Part shown: positions 1 to 7,710 of the stretch, piece by piece
Position numbering within the stretch: position 1 is the stretch's first letter
Layout: each line of letters opens with the position of its first letter
NCBI GenBank assembly: GCA_018798825.1
Contig: CP076355.1
Location: 1,599,975 to 1,663,974 of the forward strand
Direction of reading: 5' to 3'
DNA: 64,000 nucleotides
Source of the DNA: Ochrobactrum sp. BTU1
Lineage (GTDB): Bacteria; Pseudomonadota; Alphaproteobacteria; Rhizobiales; Rhizobiaceae
Position numbers and translations under genes: made by a program
Notes under the pieces: generated by a model
What the model saw: the letters and a program-made list of their open reading frames with translations, nothing else
Databases searched by the model: none
Told to the model about the DNA's origin: nothing

Positions 1-415
1 TTGTGATGTTGAACATGAATATCAGACAGACAACGAGGATGCCCACCTTGATGATGAAGGGCTGTTCAAGAAACTCACGGCCTTCGTGGATTTTGAAGAG
101 ATACCCCACAACGGCAACACCTGCGGCAACAAAAAACATCCAGAACTGGATGACAGCAAGCTTGGTGCTATAAAGTTCGGTTTCTGTCTCTTCGGGCAGG
201 AGATAATAGGTTGAACCCATAAAGCCCATCAGCAACCAGACGATCAGCGCATTGGTGTGGATCATGCGGACGATGTTGAAGGGCAAAAGCTCAGAGAGCG
301 TGTTGGGCAGGACATAGATCGTACCGGCAAGAACACCGAATGCGACCTGTGCTACGAACAGGACGAGCGCTCCATAAAAATAGAGCATCGCAACCTTTTG
401 GCTTTCATATTTCAT
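1..415 (-). CDS. norB: Nitric oxide reductase subunit B, N-terminal part (cut by window edge)
   Basis: NorB is the catalytic heme-copper-oxidase-like subunit of the membrane cNOR complex, which reduces two NO to N2O. Only about 138 N-terminal residues are present; the gene runs off the left edge of the window. The start MKYESQKVAMLYF is followed by hydrophobic helices and by the segment RMIHTNALIVWL, in which His is the expected heme b ligand of this family. It lies 27 bases downstream of norC on the same strand, so the two are read as norCB. Identity rests on family resemblance and on the adjacent norC. Confidence 0.93.
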   Translation of the reverse strand, partial: MKYESQKVAMLYFYGALVLFVAQVAFGVLAGTIYVLPNTLSELLPFNIVRMIHTNALIVWLLMGFMGSTYYLLPEETETELYSTKLAVIQFWMFFVAAGVAVVGYLFKIHEGREFLEQPFIIKVGILVVCLIFMFNIT

Positions 416-442
416 ATCATAAAACTCCGTTCATCCCGCGCC

Positions 443-895
443 TCAGCCCGCCTCATTGGGTGGCCAGTCCTGCGTCTTGATGCGGCTTGTCCATTCAAGG
501 AAATCAGCCAGATCGTTGAGTTCCTGTTCGCTCAGGTTGAACTGCGGCATCTGACGACGCCCCTCGATTCCGGTAGGCTGCGCCTGCATCCAGGCTTTCA
601 TCGTTTCGCGAGCCCCTTCAGGGTCTTCTTCGCCGCCCCAACGCTTCCAGACATTGCCCAGTTCGGGCGCGAAATAGGCGCCCTCCCCCAGCAACGTATG
701 GCAGTTGATGCAGGAGTTTTTCTCCCAGATGTGTTTGCCGCGCGCGACCGCATCAGTGAGCGTCGTTTCATCCGTGGATGTGGTTTTCATGTAGTAATGG
801 CTGTGCGCCGTCAGTCCCACGAAGATCGCGAAAAAGAAAATAGAACCGCCGTAGAAGACATTTCGGGCGCCGGTCTTGGTTAGGCGTTCTGCCAT
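443..895 (-). CDS. norC: Nitric oxide reductase subunit C (membrane cytochrome c)
   Basis: NorC is the electron-entry subunit of cNOR: a mono-heme cytochrome c anchored by one N-terminal helix. The 150-residue protein starts at MAERLTKTG, has a membrane segment at about residues 14-30, and has the heme site CINCH at 62-66. A downstream Met in QMPQF (about 116) is the likely distal axial ligand. A longer upstream reading exists, but it lacks family resemblance, and the chosen start matches the usual NorC length. It is followed directly by norB. A near-perfect NnrR-type palindrome lies about 230 bases upstream, between norF and norC, so the norCB unit probably has its own NO-responsive promoter. 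Confidence 0.95.
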   Translation of the reverse strand: MAERLTKTGARNVFYGGSIFFFAIFVGLTAHSHYYMKTTSTDETTLTDAVARGKHIWEKNSCINCHTLLGEGAYFAPELGNVWKRWGGEEDPEGARETMKAWMQAQPTGIEGRRQMPQFNLSEQELNDLADFLEWTSRIKTQDWPPNEAG

Positions 896-1120
896 CCCCT
901 TCGTCCTTTCATTGGCCGAAGGCAGAGCCTCGGCATTCGAGCGCATCTCGATCCGAATGGACCAGATCGGCGCTCTAAGTATTTGTCTTAAAGCGCATCT
1001 TTGCCCAAAAGCTGTTTTATACTTATCGGGATGCGCTCTGATCCCCCGTCGATTATGCGGCTCGTCAAACCCCTCACCAGCATCACGGGACTTCACCCTT
1101 CTATCGGGCAGGCGAAAGAC

Positions 1121-1142
1121 GTCTTTGCGTTTTGGCAAAGAC
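1121..1142. promoter_or_regulatory. NnrR/FNR-family palindrome upstream of norC
   Basis: A palindrome with perfect 8-base arms (GTCTTTGC / GCAAAGAC) around a 6-base centre. Its core TCTTTGCGTTTTGGCAAAGA is repeated exactly at 2034-2053. The inner TTGCG-N4-GGCAA resembles the TTGCG-N4-CGCAA type of NnrR site. On the minus strand a -10-like GATAGA (1100-1105) lies about 29 bases downstream of the palindrome centre, the spacing expected for class II activation of norC. Confidence 0.7.
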
Positions 1143-1154
1143 CAGAGCTGTTCT

Positions 1155-1430
1155 TCAAAGCAGGAAGCGCACTGCGACAGTACGCACCAGCGCAAGTGTG
1201 AGCAAAGCAGCGGGCCACGCAAGCAAGGCAGGCTTGAGCGCCCCTTTCATGCCGCGCATTTCCATAAAGTCCAGGATGACGAACCAGCCTTTTGCGAAGG
1301 CGAGAATCAGCACGACCACAATCGCCATCAACCTTCCATGGCTGAGACTGGTAATCAGTGCGCCAGTGAGCGCAAGAACAAGCAGGATGAGCAGCGTGCG
1401 ATTTAAGGACATGTGGTCTTGGTTTCTCAT
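1155..1430 (-). CDS. norF: NorF-like small membrane protein
   Basis: A 91-residue hydrophobic protein with about three membrane helices (LLILLVLALTGAL, IVVVLILAFAKGWFVILDFM, LLAWPAALLTLALV). This is the pattern of NorF / cytochrome c oxidase subunit IV-like proteins that accompany NorE in nor clusters and are accessory to NO reductase activity. I chose the start at 1430 because GAGG lies 7 bases before that ATG. An ATG at 1442 overlaps the norE stop as ATGA, and another at 1412 is possible. It is translated just after norE on the same strand. Confidence 0.8.
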   Translation of the reverse strand: MRNQDHMSLNRTLLILLVLALTGALITSLSHGRLMAIVVVLILAFAKGWFVILDFMEMRGMKGALKPALLAWPAALLTLALVRTVAVRFLL

Positions 1431-1438
1431 TCGTTGCC

Positions 1439-2002
1439 TCATGCAAGATAGAGGACTGGAAACATCACCAGCCATACGAGATCAATGGCGTGCCAAAGAG
1501 TGGTGATGAGCAGAACATTGGAAGCGGTTGGCCGCCAAGCGACCAGCGCCAGAATGATCGATCCAAACTGCACATGCATGAGGTGAAAGCCGGTGAGGAG
1601 GAAATAGAGCTCAAAAAATGAGCCTGTCGCTTCATCCCCGACAAACTGGATTTCATGCGAGTATTCGATGAATTTGACGACGACAAAAGTCAGACCAAAA
1701 AACGCTGCCCACAAAAGCGGATATCGTGCCTCCTTCCCATTGTGTCGTCGCCGCACGGCAATTGCTGCCTGCCAGCCACTCATTATCAAGACAATCGTAT
1801 TGGTAGCCGCCAGACCCGGACTGAGATGCGCCCGCATGTGGGCAACACCTGAAATATTGGTGATCGACATCACCAGAAAGGCAATCAGCAAAACTGCAAA
1901 GGTGATGAGTTCACTCCAGACGAGAATCCAAAGCAGGAGGCTTTCCTCCGGCTCATCATCCGAAATCGTTGCCGCAAAGGCTGTATTTTTCGTTCCAAGC
2001 AT
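1439..2002 (-). CDS. norE: NorE, cytochrome c oxidase subunit III-like protein
   Basis: A 187-residue protein of the cytochrome c oxidase subunit III family with about five hydrophobic helices. Typical subunit III motifs are visible: WSELITFAVLLIAFL near the N-terminus, then FFELYFLLTGFHLMHVQFG and TLWHAIDLVWLVMFPVLYL. In denitrifiers NorE accompanies NO reductase and is thought to help its assembly or activity. It heads a norE-norF unit and is divergent from a small membrane gene at 2106. The NnrR-type palindrome at 2033-2054 lies only 31 bases before this start, so the transcript would be leaderless or the true start lies slightly further in. Confidence 0.88.
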   Translation of the reverse strand: MLGTKNTAFAATISDDEPEESLLLWILVWSELITFAVLLIAFLVMSITNISGVAHMRAHLSPGLAATNTIVLIMSGWQAAIAVRRRHNGKEARYPLLWAAFFGLTFVVVKFIEYSHEIQFVGDEATGSFFELYFLLTGFHLMHVQFGSIILALVAWRPTASNVLLITTLWHAIDLVWLVMFPVLYLA

Positions 2003-2032
2003 GAGTGATGCCTAGACTGAGCAGCCACGCTG

Positions 2033-2054
2033 TTCTTTGCGTTTTGGCAAAGAA
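2033..2054. promoter_or_regulatory. NnrR/FNR-family palindrome in the norE divergent promoter
   Basis: The second copy of TCTTTGCGTTTTGGCAAAGA (2034-2053), here with arms TTCTTTGC / GCAAAGAA. For the plus-strand gene at 2106, CATTAT at 2073-2078 is a good -10, and a start of transcription near 2085 puts the palindrome centre at about -41.5, the classic class II position. It can also serve norE on the other strand. Confidence 0.72.
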
Positions 2055-2105
2055 AAATCGCGACCGCAGGTGCATTATGCGTTTTCAGAGCAAAGGAATA
2101 TTTCA

Positions 2106-2261
2106 ATGACAGATGCACAGATCGGGCTCATGGTGGCTACCCCCGCCATTATCGGTTTCTCGCTCGTTCTTTACCGCATGGGCGCCTTGCAGGGTGCAGG
2201 TACGTTGTCGGCCGTTGCAGCATCAATTGTGATCGCCATCGTGCTGTTCTTCGGTCAATAG
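2106..2261 (+). CDS. Small membrane protein, 51 aa, in NO-reductase regulon
   Basis: A 51-residue peptide beginning MTDAQIGLMVATP, with two hydrophobic segments (about 5-22 and 30-49) separated by a short glycine-rich turn. An AAAGGA ribosome site lies 8 bases before the ATG. I do not recognise a named family. Its promoter carries the same palindrome as norC, and its stop is 12 bases before the next ATG, so it is probably co-expressed with the hemerythrin-like gene during NO respiration. A role as a small subunit of an electron-transfer or NO-related membrane complex is only inference. Confidence 0.7.
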   Translation: MTDAQIGLMVATPAIIGFSLVLYRMGALQGAGTLSAVAASIVIAIVLFFGQ

Positions 2262-2273
2262 GTGCGACCGGAC

Positions 2274-2750
2274 ATGACCGCTGGCTCCTCTCTTCAAGCA
2301 GCCGATATCAGTCGGTTGGAAACACACCATAATGCCTTGCTTAGATTGTGCCTACAGCTCGAAGAAGCTGGGGAAGATGTGGCGACCGGTGCCGCGGCAG
2401 CATTCGATTATCAGGCACTCGCCAAAGAAATTCCTGCGCTTCTTTCAGAAGCCCACTTGCTGGAGGAGACAATTCTATTTCCGGCTTTCGACCACCATGG
2501 CGGATCAGGCTTTGCAACGGTGGTTATTGAGCGACTGAAGGCTGAACACCGGTGCGACCGGCTTGCAGTCGAAGAACTTGCAGAAACTCTGCAAGCCGTG
2601 ACTGAAGGCCGATGCCTGCTCGCAGCCGATACGGTGGCCTATATGATCTGCGGCTTTCTGGAGAGCCTTCGCCGCCACATCCTCTCTGAAGACCTAATGC
2701 TGGAAGCCTTGCTTGCCGCCGAATCTGAACAACGGAAAGTTTTTGGATAA
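2274..2750 (+). CDS. Hemerythrin-like HHE domain protein
   Basis: A 158-residue all-helical protein of the hemerythrin HHE cation-binding family. The expected di-iron ligands appear in four helices: ETHHNALLRL, EAHLLEETILFPAF, KAEHRCDRL and RRHILSEDLML. Proteins of this type next to nor or nir genes are often tied to NO or iron-centre handling (NorA/DnrN-like), but the exact role is not shown here. An in-frame GTG at 2262 directly follows the upstream stop; I prefer the ATG at 2274. It forms a two-gene unit with the small membrane protein, driven by the promoter at 2033-2085. Confidence 0.82.
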   Translation: MTAGSSLQAADISRLETHHNALLRLCLQLEEAGEDVATGAAAAFDYQALAKEIPALLSEAHLLEETILFPAFDHHGGSGFATVVIERLKAEHRCDRLAVEELAETLQAVTEGRCLLAADTVAYMICGFLESLRRHILSEDLMLEALLAAESEQRKVFG

Positions 2751-2768
2751 GCCCCCGCTTAGATTGTC

Positions 2769-3395
2769 TTAACTGTCTGCATCCGTACAGGGCAATTGAC
2801 CATCGGGGCCGGTACAATTGCAGCCAAGATCACGCAGCAATCCGTCTTTAAGGCCGTAAATCCAACCATGAATAGCAACACTCTTTCCCTCCTTCCATGC
2901 CGATTGCAAAACGGGGGTTCGGGAAAGGCTTTGCACTTGAGAAACGACCGTCAGCTCACAAAGTCTGTTTAACCGCTCTTCCTGCTCCGTTATGGACTCC
3001 AGTTCAGTTTTTGATGCCTGCGCAATATCGCGAACAGGCTGCAGCCAATGATCGATTATCCCGTGACGATACCCATCCATTGCTGCACGGACGCCACCGC
3101 ACCCATAATGGCCGCAAACTATAATGTGTTTGATCTCCAGCGCTTCCACCGCAAATTCAAGCACGGAAAGCAGATTGAGATCAGCACGATGGACTAGGTT
3201 GGCGACGTTGCGATGGACGAAAACTTCGCCCGGCTGCAAGCCCGTTACTACGTTGGCGGGTACACGGCTATCGGAGCAGCCGATCCAGAGATATTCCGGT
3301 CGCTGCATGGCAGACAGTCGCCTGAAATAGCCAGGGTCTTCCCGCTCTCTTTCCGCAGCCCATTGCCGGTTATGATCGAAGAGATCTGATATCAT
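2769..3395 (-). CDS. Beta-class carbonic anhydrase
   Basis: This enzyme interconverts CO2 and bicarbonate in the cytoplasm. The 208-residue protein has the beta-class zinc-site motifs in order: CSDSRVP (Cys and the Asp-Arg dyad), then HIIVCGHYGCGGV (His and Cys ligands). The usual segment GEVFVHRNVANLV lies between them. The start at 3395 has GAGGTGA about 9 bases upstream; a TTG two codons earlier is less likely. It is divergent from the DUF2249 gene at 3633 and shares with it an intergenic FNR-type box whose spacing suits this gene, so it may be induced with denitrification genes. Confidence 0.95.
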   Translation of the reverse strand: MISDLFDHNRQWAAEREREDPGYFRRLSAMQRPEYLWIGCSDSRVPANVVTGLQPGEVFVHRNVANLVHRADLNLLSVLEFAVEALEIKHIIVCGHYGCGGVRAAMDGYRHGIIDHWLQPVRDIAQASKTELESITEQEERLNRLCELTVVSQVQSLSRTPVLQSAWKEGKSVAIHGWIYGLKDGLLRDLGCNCTGPDGQLPCTDADS

Positions 3396-3475
3396 CCGCA
3401 AGTTTCACCTCAGAAATCGTTTTTCAGTCAACATTTCCAGGATCTGCATCATAGTGGAGCACGAACATATCATAA

Positions 3476-3489
3476 TTGATCCAGAACAA
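3476..3489. promoter_or_regulatory. FNR/NnrR-type box between carbonic anhydrase and DUF2249 gene
   Basis: TTGATCCAGAACAA differs by one base from TTGAT-N4-ATCAA. On the minus strand a TATGAT -10 lies at 3448-3453, and on the plus strand CATTAT/ATTATT lies at 3509-3515. Both are spaced as expected for a start about 41 bases from the box centre, so one box could activate both directions. Confidence 0.6.
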
Positions 3490-3632
3490 GGCTGTTCTGC
3501 CTGAGAGCCATTATTTGTCATCTTGTTTGAGATGCAACAAAGCAGCTTCTCATTAATCAGATTAGAAAAGCTCTCATGATGGCGCTGGCTGTCGTCATCA
3601 TCTTTCGACAATGACGGCCTGGGAAAATTATA

Positions 3633-3917
3633 ATGCCAATCGAACCAGTTTCGGCAATTCCAGTCATCGACGTGCGCACCATTCCGCCCAACACGCGACA
3701 TGCGACGATCTTTTCCATGATCGATACGCTGGAGCCGGGTGATGCGCTGGAGATCGTCAACGATCACGATCCGGTACCCTTGCGCCGCCAGCTGGAAACG
3801 CGGAATCCCGATGAATTTTTATGGGTTTATAAAGAGAACGGTCCTATCTGGCGTGTCGAAATTGCACGGCGCAAGATCCATGGTTCAGACCATGAATGCA
3901 CTTGCGGCCATCACTAA
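3633..3917 (+). CDS. DUF2249 domain protein
   Basis: A 94-residue protein with one DUF2249 fold. The pattern runs IDVRTIPPNTRHATIF, then LEPGDALEIVNDHDPVPLRRQLE, then FLWVYKENGPIWRVEI, and the protein ends in a Cys/His-rich tail (HECTCGHH). DUF2249 proteins cluster with denitrification genes in many proteobacteria; their biochemical role is not settled. The tail could bind a metal or a cluster, but that is inference. It is the first gene of an apparent run with the polytopic membrane gene, a second DUF2249 protein and a DUF59 protein. A GGGAAAA ribosome site precedes it. Confidence 0.85.
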   Translation: MPIEPVSAIPVIDVRTIPPNTRHATIFSMIDTLEPGDALEIVNDHDPVPLRRQLETRNPDEFLWVYKENGPIWRVEIARRKIHGSDHECTCGHH

Positions 3918-3940
3918 GCTGTTCTTCATCAAGGTTTGAG

Positions 3941-5335
3941 ATGATCGGTGCCGCGCTTTCCCGCTGGACTTTGTCCTATTTTGCAGCTTCCCTCTCCTTC
4001 CTCATAATCGGGGTCGGAATGATGGCAGGCGGCTTTGGTTTTCCGTTCCACGGAATTCGGGCACCAGAAACTCTCATTCTCGTCCATATCATCGCTATCG
4101 GCTGGCTGGCACTGCTGATGAGCGGCGCGCTGCTACAGTTTGTGCCGGTTCTGGTTGCAAAGCCGCTTTGGGGCAGTTCCGCTCAACTGCCAGCCCTGCT
4201 GCTGCTGCTTGCTGGTTTGATCGGACTGCTTTTGGGCTTCGCCGGAATGGCCGGATTGCTTGAAGATACAATTGCGCTGCTTCCCATATCCGGGCTACTT
4301 TTGATGGCAGGCTTTTCGCTGATCGTTCTAATGCTTGGTGTGACCATCTGGAAAGCACGGCCGATTTCGATACCAACGCGCTTTGTGGCCGTCGGCATTA
4401 GCTGCCTGCTGATCGTTGCCAGTCTTGGTGGGCTTTATACTTTTGTCCTGTCCGGTGCGGCGGAGCAGATCATGGCTCTTGAAATCGCCGGATCAACTGT
4501 CTCTATCCATGCAGCGCTTGCACTTGGCGGCTGGATGACTTTCACCGCGATGGGTGTAAGCTATCGATTGCTCACCATGTTCATGCTTTCGCCAGACAGC
4601 AACACGAAACGAACCAGGTTTCTATGGTGGCTCGGTGTTACCGCACTGACGACCCTCGGCCTTAGCGTCACAGTTTTTGCATTCGGCATCGGTCAGCCAG
4701 CGATTGTCCTATCTATCGCACTTGTTCCGGCTATTGCCTGCATTGCTCTTTATGCTCTTGACGTGCGTGCGATCTATCTGCAGCGCAAACGCAAAGCGAT
4801 CGAACTAAACAGCATGGCCAGTATTTCAGCCTTTGCTGCATTGCTGATTTCCATGGTGCTTGCCCTGACGATGCTCTCGACCGGTGTGACCGACCAGATG
4901 GTCGCAGCACTCGTTTATCTCTTCGTCTTCGGCTGGCTTTCAGGCCTCAGCCTGGCACAGCTTTATAAAATCGTTCCGTTTCTCACCTGGCTCGAATGCT
5001 ATGGCCCTGTCATGGGCCGCGTGCAGACGCCGCGTGTTCAGGACTTGGTGCGCGAGGAGAATGCACGGCACTGGTTCATCCTTTATTATGGGAGCGTTTG
5101 GTTCTGCACATTGGCCCTGATCTTCAACCATCTGACTATTTTCAGACTGTCATCCGGACTCAGCCTTATCGCCATTCTGGCTTTGAGCGTTCACTTCTTC
5201 CGCGCCCGGCGGCTTCTTGACGTACCAACCAATCTGCGCCTGCCCAATGGCGTGATCCTGCCCAACCTTATTCATGCCGGTGCGCCCGTGCTTAAAGCGC
5301 GCCGCGTTTTATCACAGCCTGGCGACACGCTTTAG
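3941..5335 (+). CDS. Polytopic membrane protein, NnrS-like / heme-copper-oxidase-like
   Basis: A 464-residue very hydrophobic protein with roughly twelve membrane helices. Conserved-looking His residues sit at helix starts, as in LVHIIAIGWLALLMSGALLQ and IHAALALGGWMTFTAMG. This H-x4-GW pattern is typical of NnrS-like and related heme-copper-type membrane proteins of nir/nor clusters. I read the start at 3941 (AAGG upstream) rather than an upstream one that lacks family character. Its position between two DUF2249 genes, upstream of nirK, suggests a part in NO or nitrite metabolism, perhaps protection from nitrosative stress. The exact function is unknown. Confidence 0.8.
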   Translation: MIGAALSRWTLSYFAASLSFLIIGVGMMAGGFGFPFHGIRAPETLILVHIIAIGWLALLMSGALLQFVPVLVAKPLWGSSAQLPALLLLLAGLIGLLLGFAGMAGLLEDTIALLPISGLLLMAGFSLIVLMLGVTIWKARPISIPTRFVAVGISCLLIVASLGGLYTFVLSGAAEQIMALEIAGSTVSIHAALALGGWMTFTAMGVSYRLLTMFMLSPDSNTKRTRFLWWLGVTALTTLGLSVTVFAFGIGQPAIVLSIALVPAIACIALYALDVRAIYLQRKRKAIELNSMASISAFAALLISMVLALTMLSTGVTDQMVAALVYLFVFGWLSGLSLAQLYKIVPFLTWLECYGPVMGRVQTPRVQDLVREENARHWFILYYGSVWFCTLALIFNHLTIFRLSSGLSLIAILALSVHFFRARRLLDVPTNLRLPNGVILPNLIHAGAPVLKARRVLSQPGDTL

Positions 5336-5344
5336 GAGGTTAAA

Positions 5345-5875
5345 ATGACATCATCCATTCAGGAAATCACCCATCGTGAGCTGGACGTGCGTCCCTTGCT
5401 CAAGAGTGGCGTAGAGCCGTTTCAGGCAATCATGGATGCCGCGGAAAATCTGCTGCCCGGCCAGAGTCTTCTGCTTGTAACACCCTTCAAACCGGTTCCG
5501 CTTTTTGCCGTCATGGAACGCAAAGGGTTTCGTGCAGAGCCGCAATCGATCGGTGACGGCGACTGGCAAACGCTGTTTTCTCCAACGCAAGACGCGGTGC
5601 CGGAAATCCAGCTTTCCAACAATGTGAGTTCGCCCGATATCTGGCCTGACCCTTCGCATTATCTCGATTGCTCAGACATGCAACCACCTGAGCCAATGGT
5701 TCATATACTGGCAGAACTCGAAGGTATGACACGCGGCGACGTTTTGTTTGCTTTGCTGCACCGCGAACCACTCTTCCTATTTCCAGAGCTTGAACGGCGA
5801 GGCCACGAATGGGTCGGCAACTTCGATGAAACAGGCAGCGCCTATCGCATCATGATCCGTGTTGGTGAAGCGTGA
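5345..5875 (+). CDS. Tandem DUF2249 protein
   Basis: 176 residues holding two DUF2249 units. The first runs from about residue 9 (HRELDVRPLLKSG, then LPGQSLLLVTPFKPVPLFAVME). The second runs from about 105 (YLDCSDMQPPEPMVHIL, then FALLHREPLFLFPELERRG). The ATG has an AGGAGG site directly upstream (5335-5340), only 9 bases after the membrane gene, so the two are translationally linked. This family accompanies nirK, nor and DUF59 genes; a role in assembling or repairing metal centres is a reasonable but unproven reading. Confidence 0.87.
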   Translation: MTSSIQEITHRELDVRPLLKSGVEPFQAIMDAAENLLPGQSLLLVTPFKPVPLFAVMERKGFRAEPQSIGDGDWQTLFSPTQDAVPEIQLSNNVSSPDIWPDPSHYLDCSDMQPPEPMVHILAELEGMTRGDVLFALLHREPLFLFPELERRGHEWVGNFDETGSAYRIMIRVGEA

Positions 5876-5885
5876 GGAAAAAACC

Positions 5886-6212
5886 ATGCACAGCGAAAAA
5901 GATGCTCAACTCGAATATGCGATCCTTAATGCACTGCGGCTGATCCTCGATCCGGAGCTGGGCTTTAATCTGGTTGATCTGGGGATGATCTATCACATCG
6001 AAATCGTATCCGGCGGCCTGGTCAACGTTCAGATGACTACGACCACACCCGGCTGTCCTGCTGCAGGATTTCTCCTTGAGGCCGTGCAAACTTGCGTGGA
6101 AGCGGTCGAGGGCGTCTCACGCGCCAATGTCGAGCTGACATATGAACCCATATGGATGCCGGAGATGGCACTGCCGGAAATACAAGCTCGTTTCACCGGC
6201 CTGTCTTTATAG
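5886..6212 (+). CDS. DUF59 / MIP18-family protein
   Basis: A 108-residue protein of the DUF59 family (PaaD/SufT/MIP18-like). Visible family signatures are ALRLILDPELGFNLVDLGMIY at the N-terminus and MTTTTPGCPAAGFL, which holds the conserved Cys. Members assist iron-sulfur or other metal-cluster maturation. The start at 5886 is set by GAGGAAA upstream; an upstream in-frame start would overlap the DUF2249 gene. It ends the four-gene run and is followed by a good terminator hairpin. Confidence 0.87.
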   Translation: MHSEKDAQLEYAILNALRLILDPELGFNLVDLGMIYHIEIVSGGLVNVQMTTTTPGCPAAGFLLEAVQTCVEAVEGVSRANVELTYEPIWMPEMALPEIQARFTGLSL

Positions 6213-6241
6213 AAAGCATGGCTACGACCGTTTCGCGAAGG

Positions 6242-6276
6242 CCAGCGATTGAAATTTATCAATCGCTGGTTTTACT
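6242..6276 (+). terminator. Rho-independent terminator after the DUF59 gene
   Basis: Arms CCAGCGATTG (6242-6251) and CAATCGCTGG (6260-6269) form a perfect 10-bp stem with an 8-base loop, followed by TTTTACTTTT. It separates the DUF2249/DUF59 operon from nirK. Confidence 0.85.
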
Positions 6277-6401
6277 TTTAACAACACGCTCAGGCTGTAA
6301 TCGTCCTTTGTGCTATCGCAAATAAGCCTTTAAAAACTTGGTTGATTTCACGTAAATCATTGTAAATACAAGATAATTATTTCCTCGATTTATGACCCAT
6401 G

Positions 6402-6443
6402 TTGATTGCGGTCAAGGAAGGAACCTCCCGGATCTCCTATACA
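6402..6443 (+). promoter_or_regulatory. nirK promoter with FNR/NnrR-type box
   Basis: TTGATTGCGGTCAA (6402-6415) differs by one base from TTGAT-N4-ATCAA. A -10 CTATAC (6438-6443) places transcription start near 6450, about 41 bases from the box centre, as in class II FNR-family activation. A looser inverted repeat TGATTT-N5-AAATCA lies further upstream at about 6343-6359. Confidence 0.75.
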
Positions 6444-6493
6444 TAAAACGACAGAGCAAAGAGCGCTCGGTCCTATCGTATAGGAGAGAATCG

Positions 6494-7624
6494 ATGGCAG
6501 ACCAGATGCAGATCAACCGCCGCACGATACTGGCAGGAGCAGCACTCGCTGGTGCGCTAGCCCCGGTGCTTGCGACAACATCCGCCTGGGGTAATGGCGC
6601 AATTCGGAAGGCCAGTGCAGCGGAAATTGCAGCACTACCCCGGCAGAAAGTGGAACTGGTGAACCCGCCATTCGTCCACGCTCACAGCCAGGCCGCAGAG
6701 GGTGGGCCGAAGGTTGTCGAATTTACGATGGTGATCGAAGAAAAGAAAATCGTCATTGATGATGCGGGGACTGAAGTTCATGCCATGGCTTTCAATGGCA
6801 CCGTTCCCGGTCCGCTGATGGTCGTGCATCAGGACGATTATGTTGAACTGACACTCATTAATCCTGAAACCAACACGCTGATGCACAATATCGATTTCCA
6901 TGCGGCAACCGGTGCATTGGGTGGCGGTGGACTGACGGAAATCAACCCCGGTGAGAAGACGGTCCTTCGTTTCAAGGCCACCAAGCCCGGCGTTTTCGTC
7001 TACCACTGCGCACCTCCCGGAATGGTTCCTTGGCACGTTGTCTCGGGCATGAATGGGGCGATCATGGTGTTGCCACGCGATGGACTGCACGATGGCAAGG
7101 GTAACAAGCTTTCTTATGACAAGATCTATTATGTCGGCGAGCAGGACTTCTATGTGCCTCGCGATGAAGCTGGTCAGTATAAGAAATACGACGCTCCAGG
7201 TGATGCATATGAAGACACTGTGAAGGTGATGCGTACACTGACACCGACGCATGTTGTCTTTAACGGTGCAGTCGGTGCATTGACCGGCGACAAGGCAATG
7301 ACCGCCAAGGTCGGCGAGAAGGTGTTGATCGTTCACTCGCAAGCCAATCGCGATACGAGACCTCACCTCATCGGCGGACATGGTGACTATGTCTGGGCAA
7401 CTGGCAAGTTCAACACACCGCCAGATCTCGATCAGGAAACCTGGTTCATTCCGGGCGGAGCTGCGGCAGCAGCCTTCTACACATTCCAGCAACCCGGCAT
7501 CTATGCCTATGTGAACCACAATCTGATCGAAGCCTTTGAACTGGGTGCAGCCGCGCATTTCAAAGTCACCGGCGAATGGAATGACGATCTGATGACGTCG
7601 GTTCTGGCGCCGTCTGGGATGTAA
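6494..7624 (+). CDS. nirK: Copper-containing nitrite reductase
   Basis: NirK reduces nitrite to NO in the periplasm using a type 1 and a type 2 copper. The 376-residue protein begins with a Tat signal ([17 protein letters not shown]). Copper ligands can be seen: [10 protein letters not shown] supplies one type 1 His and one type 2 His, [20 protein letters not shown] supplies the type 2 His, then Cys, His and Met of type 1, and RPHLIGGHG supplies the third type 2 His. The start at 6494 follows TAGGAGAG, and the upstream in-frame extension is promoter DNA. nirV follows 86 bases later. The promoter has an FNR/NnrR-type box. Confidence 0.97.
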   Translation: MADQMQINRRTILAGAALAGALAPVLATTSAWGNGAIRKASAAEIAALPRQKVELVNPPFVHAHSQAAEGGPKVVEFTMVIEEKKIVIDDAGTEVHAMAFNGTVPGPLMVVHQDDYVELTLINPETNTLMHNIDFHAATGALGGGGLTEINPGEKTVLRFKATKPGVFVYHCAPPGMVPWHVVSGMNGAIMVLPRDGLHDGKGNKLSYDKIYYVGEQDFYVPRDEAGQYKKYDAPGDAYEDTVKVMRTLTPTHVVFNGAVGALTGDKAMTAKVGEKVLIVHSQANRDTRPHLIGGHGDYVWATGKFNTPPDLDQETWFIPGGAAAAAFYTFQQPGIYAYVNHNLIEAFELGAAAHFKVTGEWNDDLMTSVLAPSGM

Positions 7625-7669
7625 CGAAAGACGGACACTTCTTTGGTGATTGTCGAATAAGGAAAGGCT

Positions 7670-7701
7670 CGGAGCCGTATCTATTGAAGGACGCGGCTCC
7701 G
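7670..7701 (+). terminator. Hairpin between nirK and nirV
   Basis: Arms CGGAGCCG (7670-7677) and CGGCTCCG (7694-7701) can form an 8-bp stem with a 16-base loop. No T-run follows, so it may stabilise the nirK transcript or reduce read-through rather than terminate fully. Confidence 0.4.
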
Positions 7702-7710
7702 TGACACCAA

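Noticed and set aside
3523..3540. Inverted repeat TTGTT-N8-AACAA before the DUF2249 gene
   Set aside because: The spacing does not match an FNR-family site and no other regulator type is evident; the box at 3476-3489 explains the promoter better.
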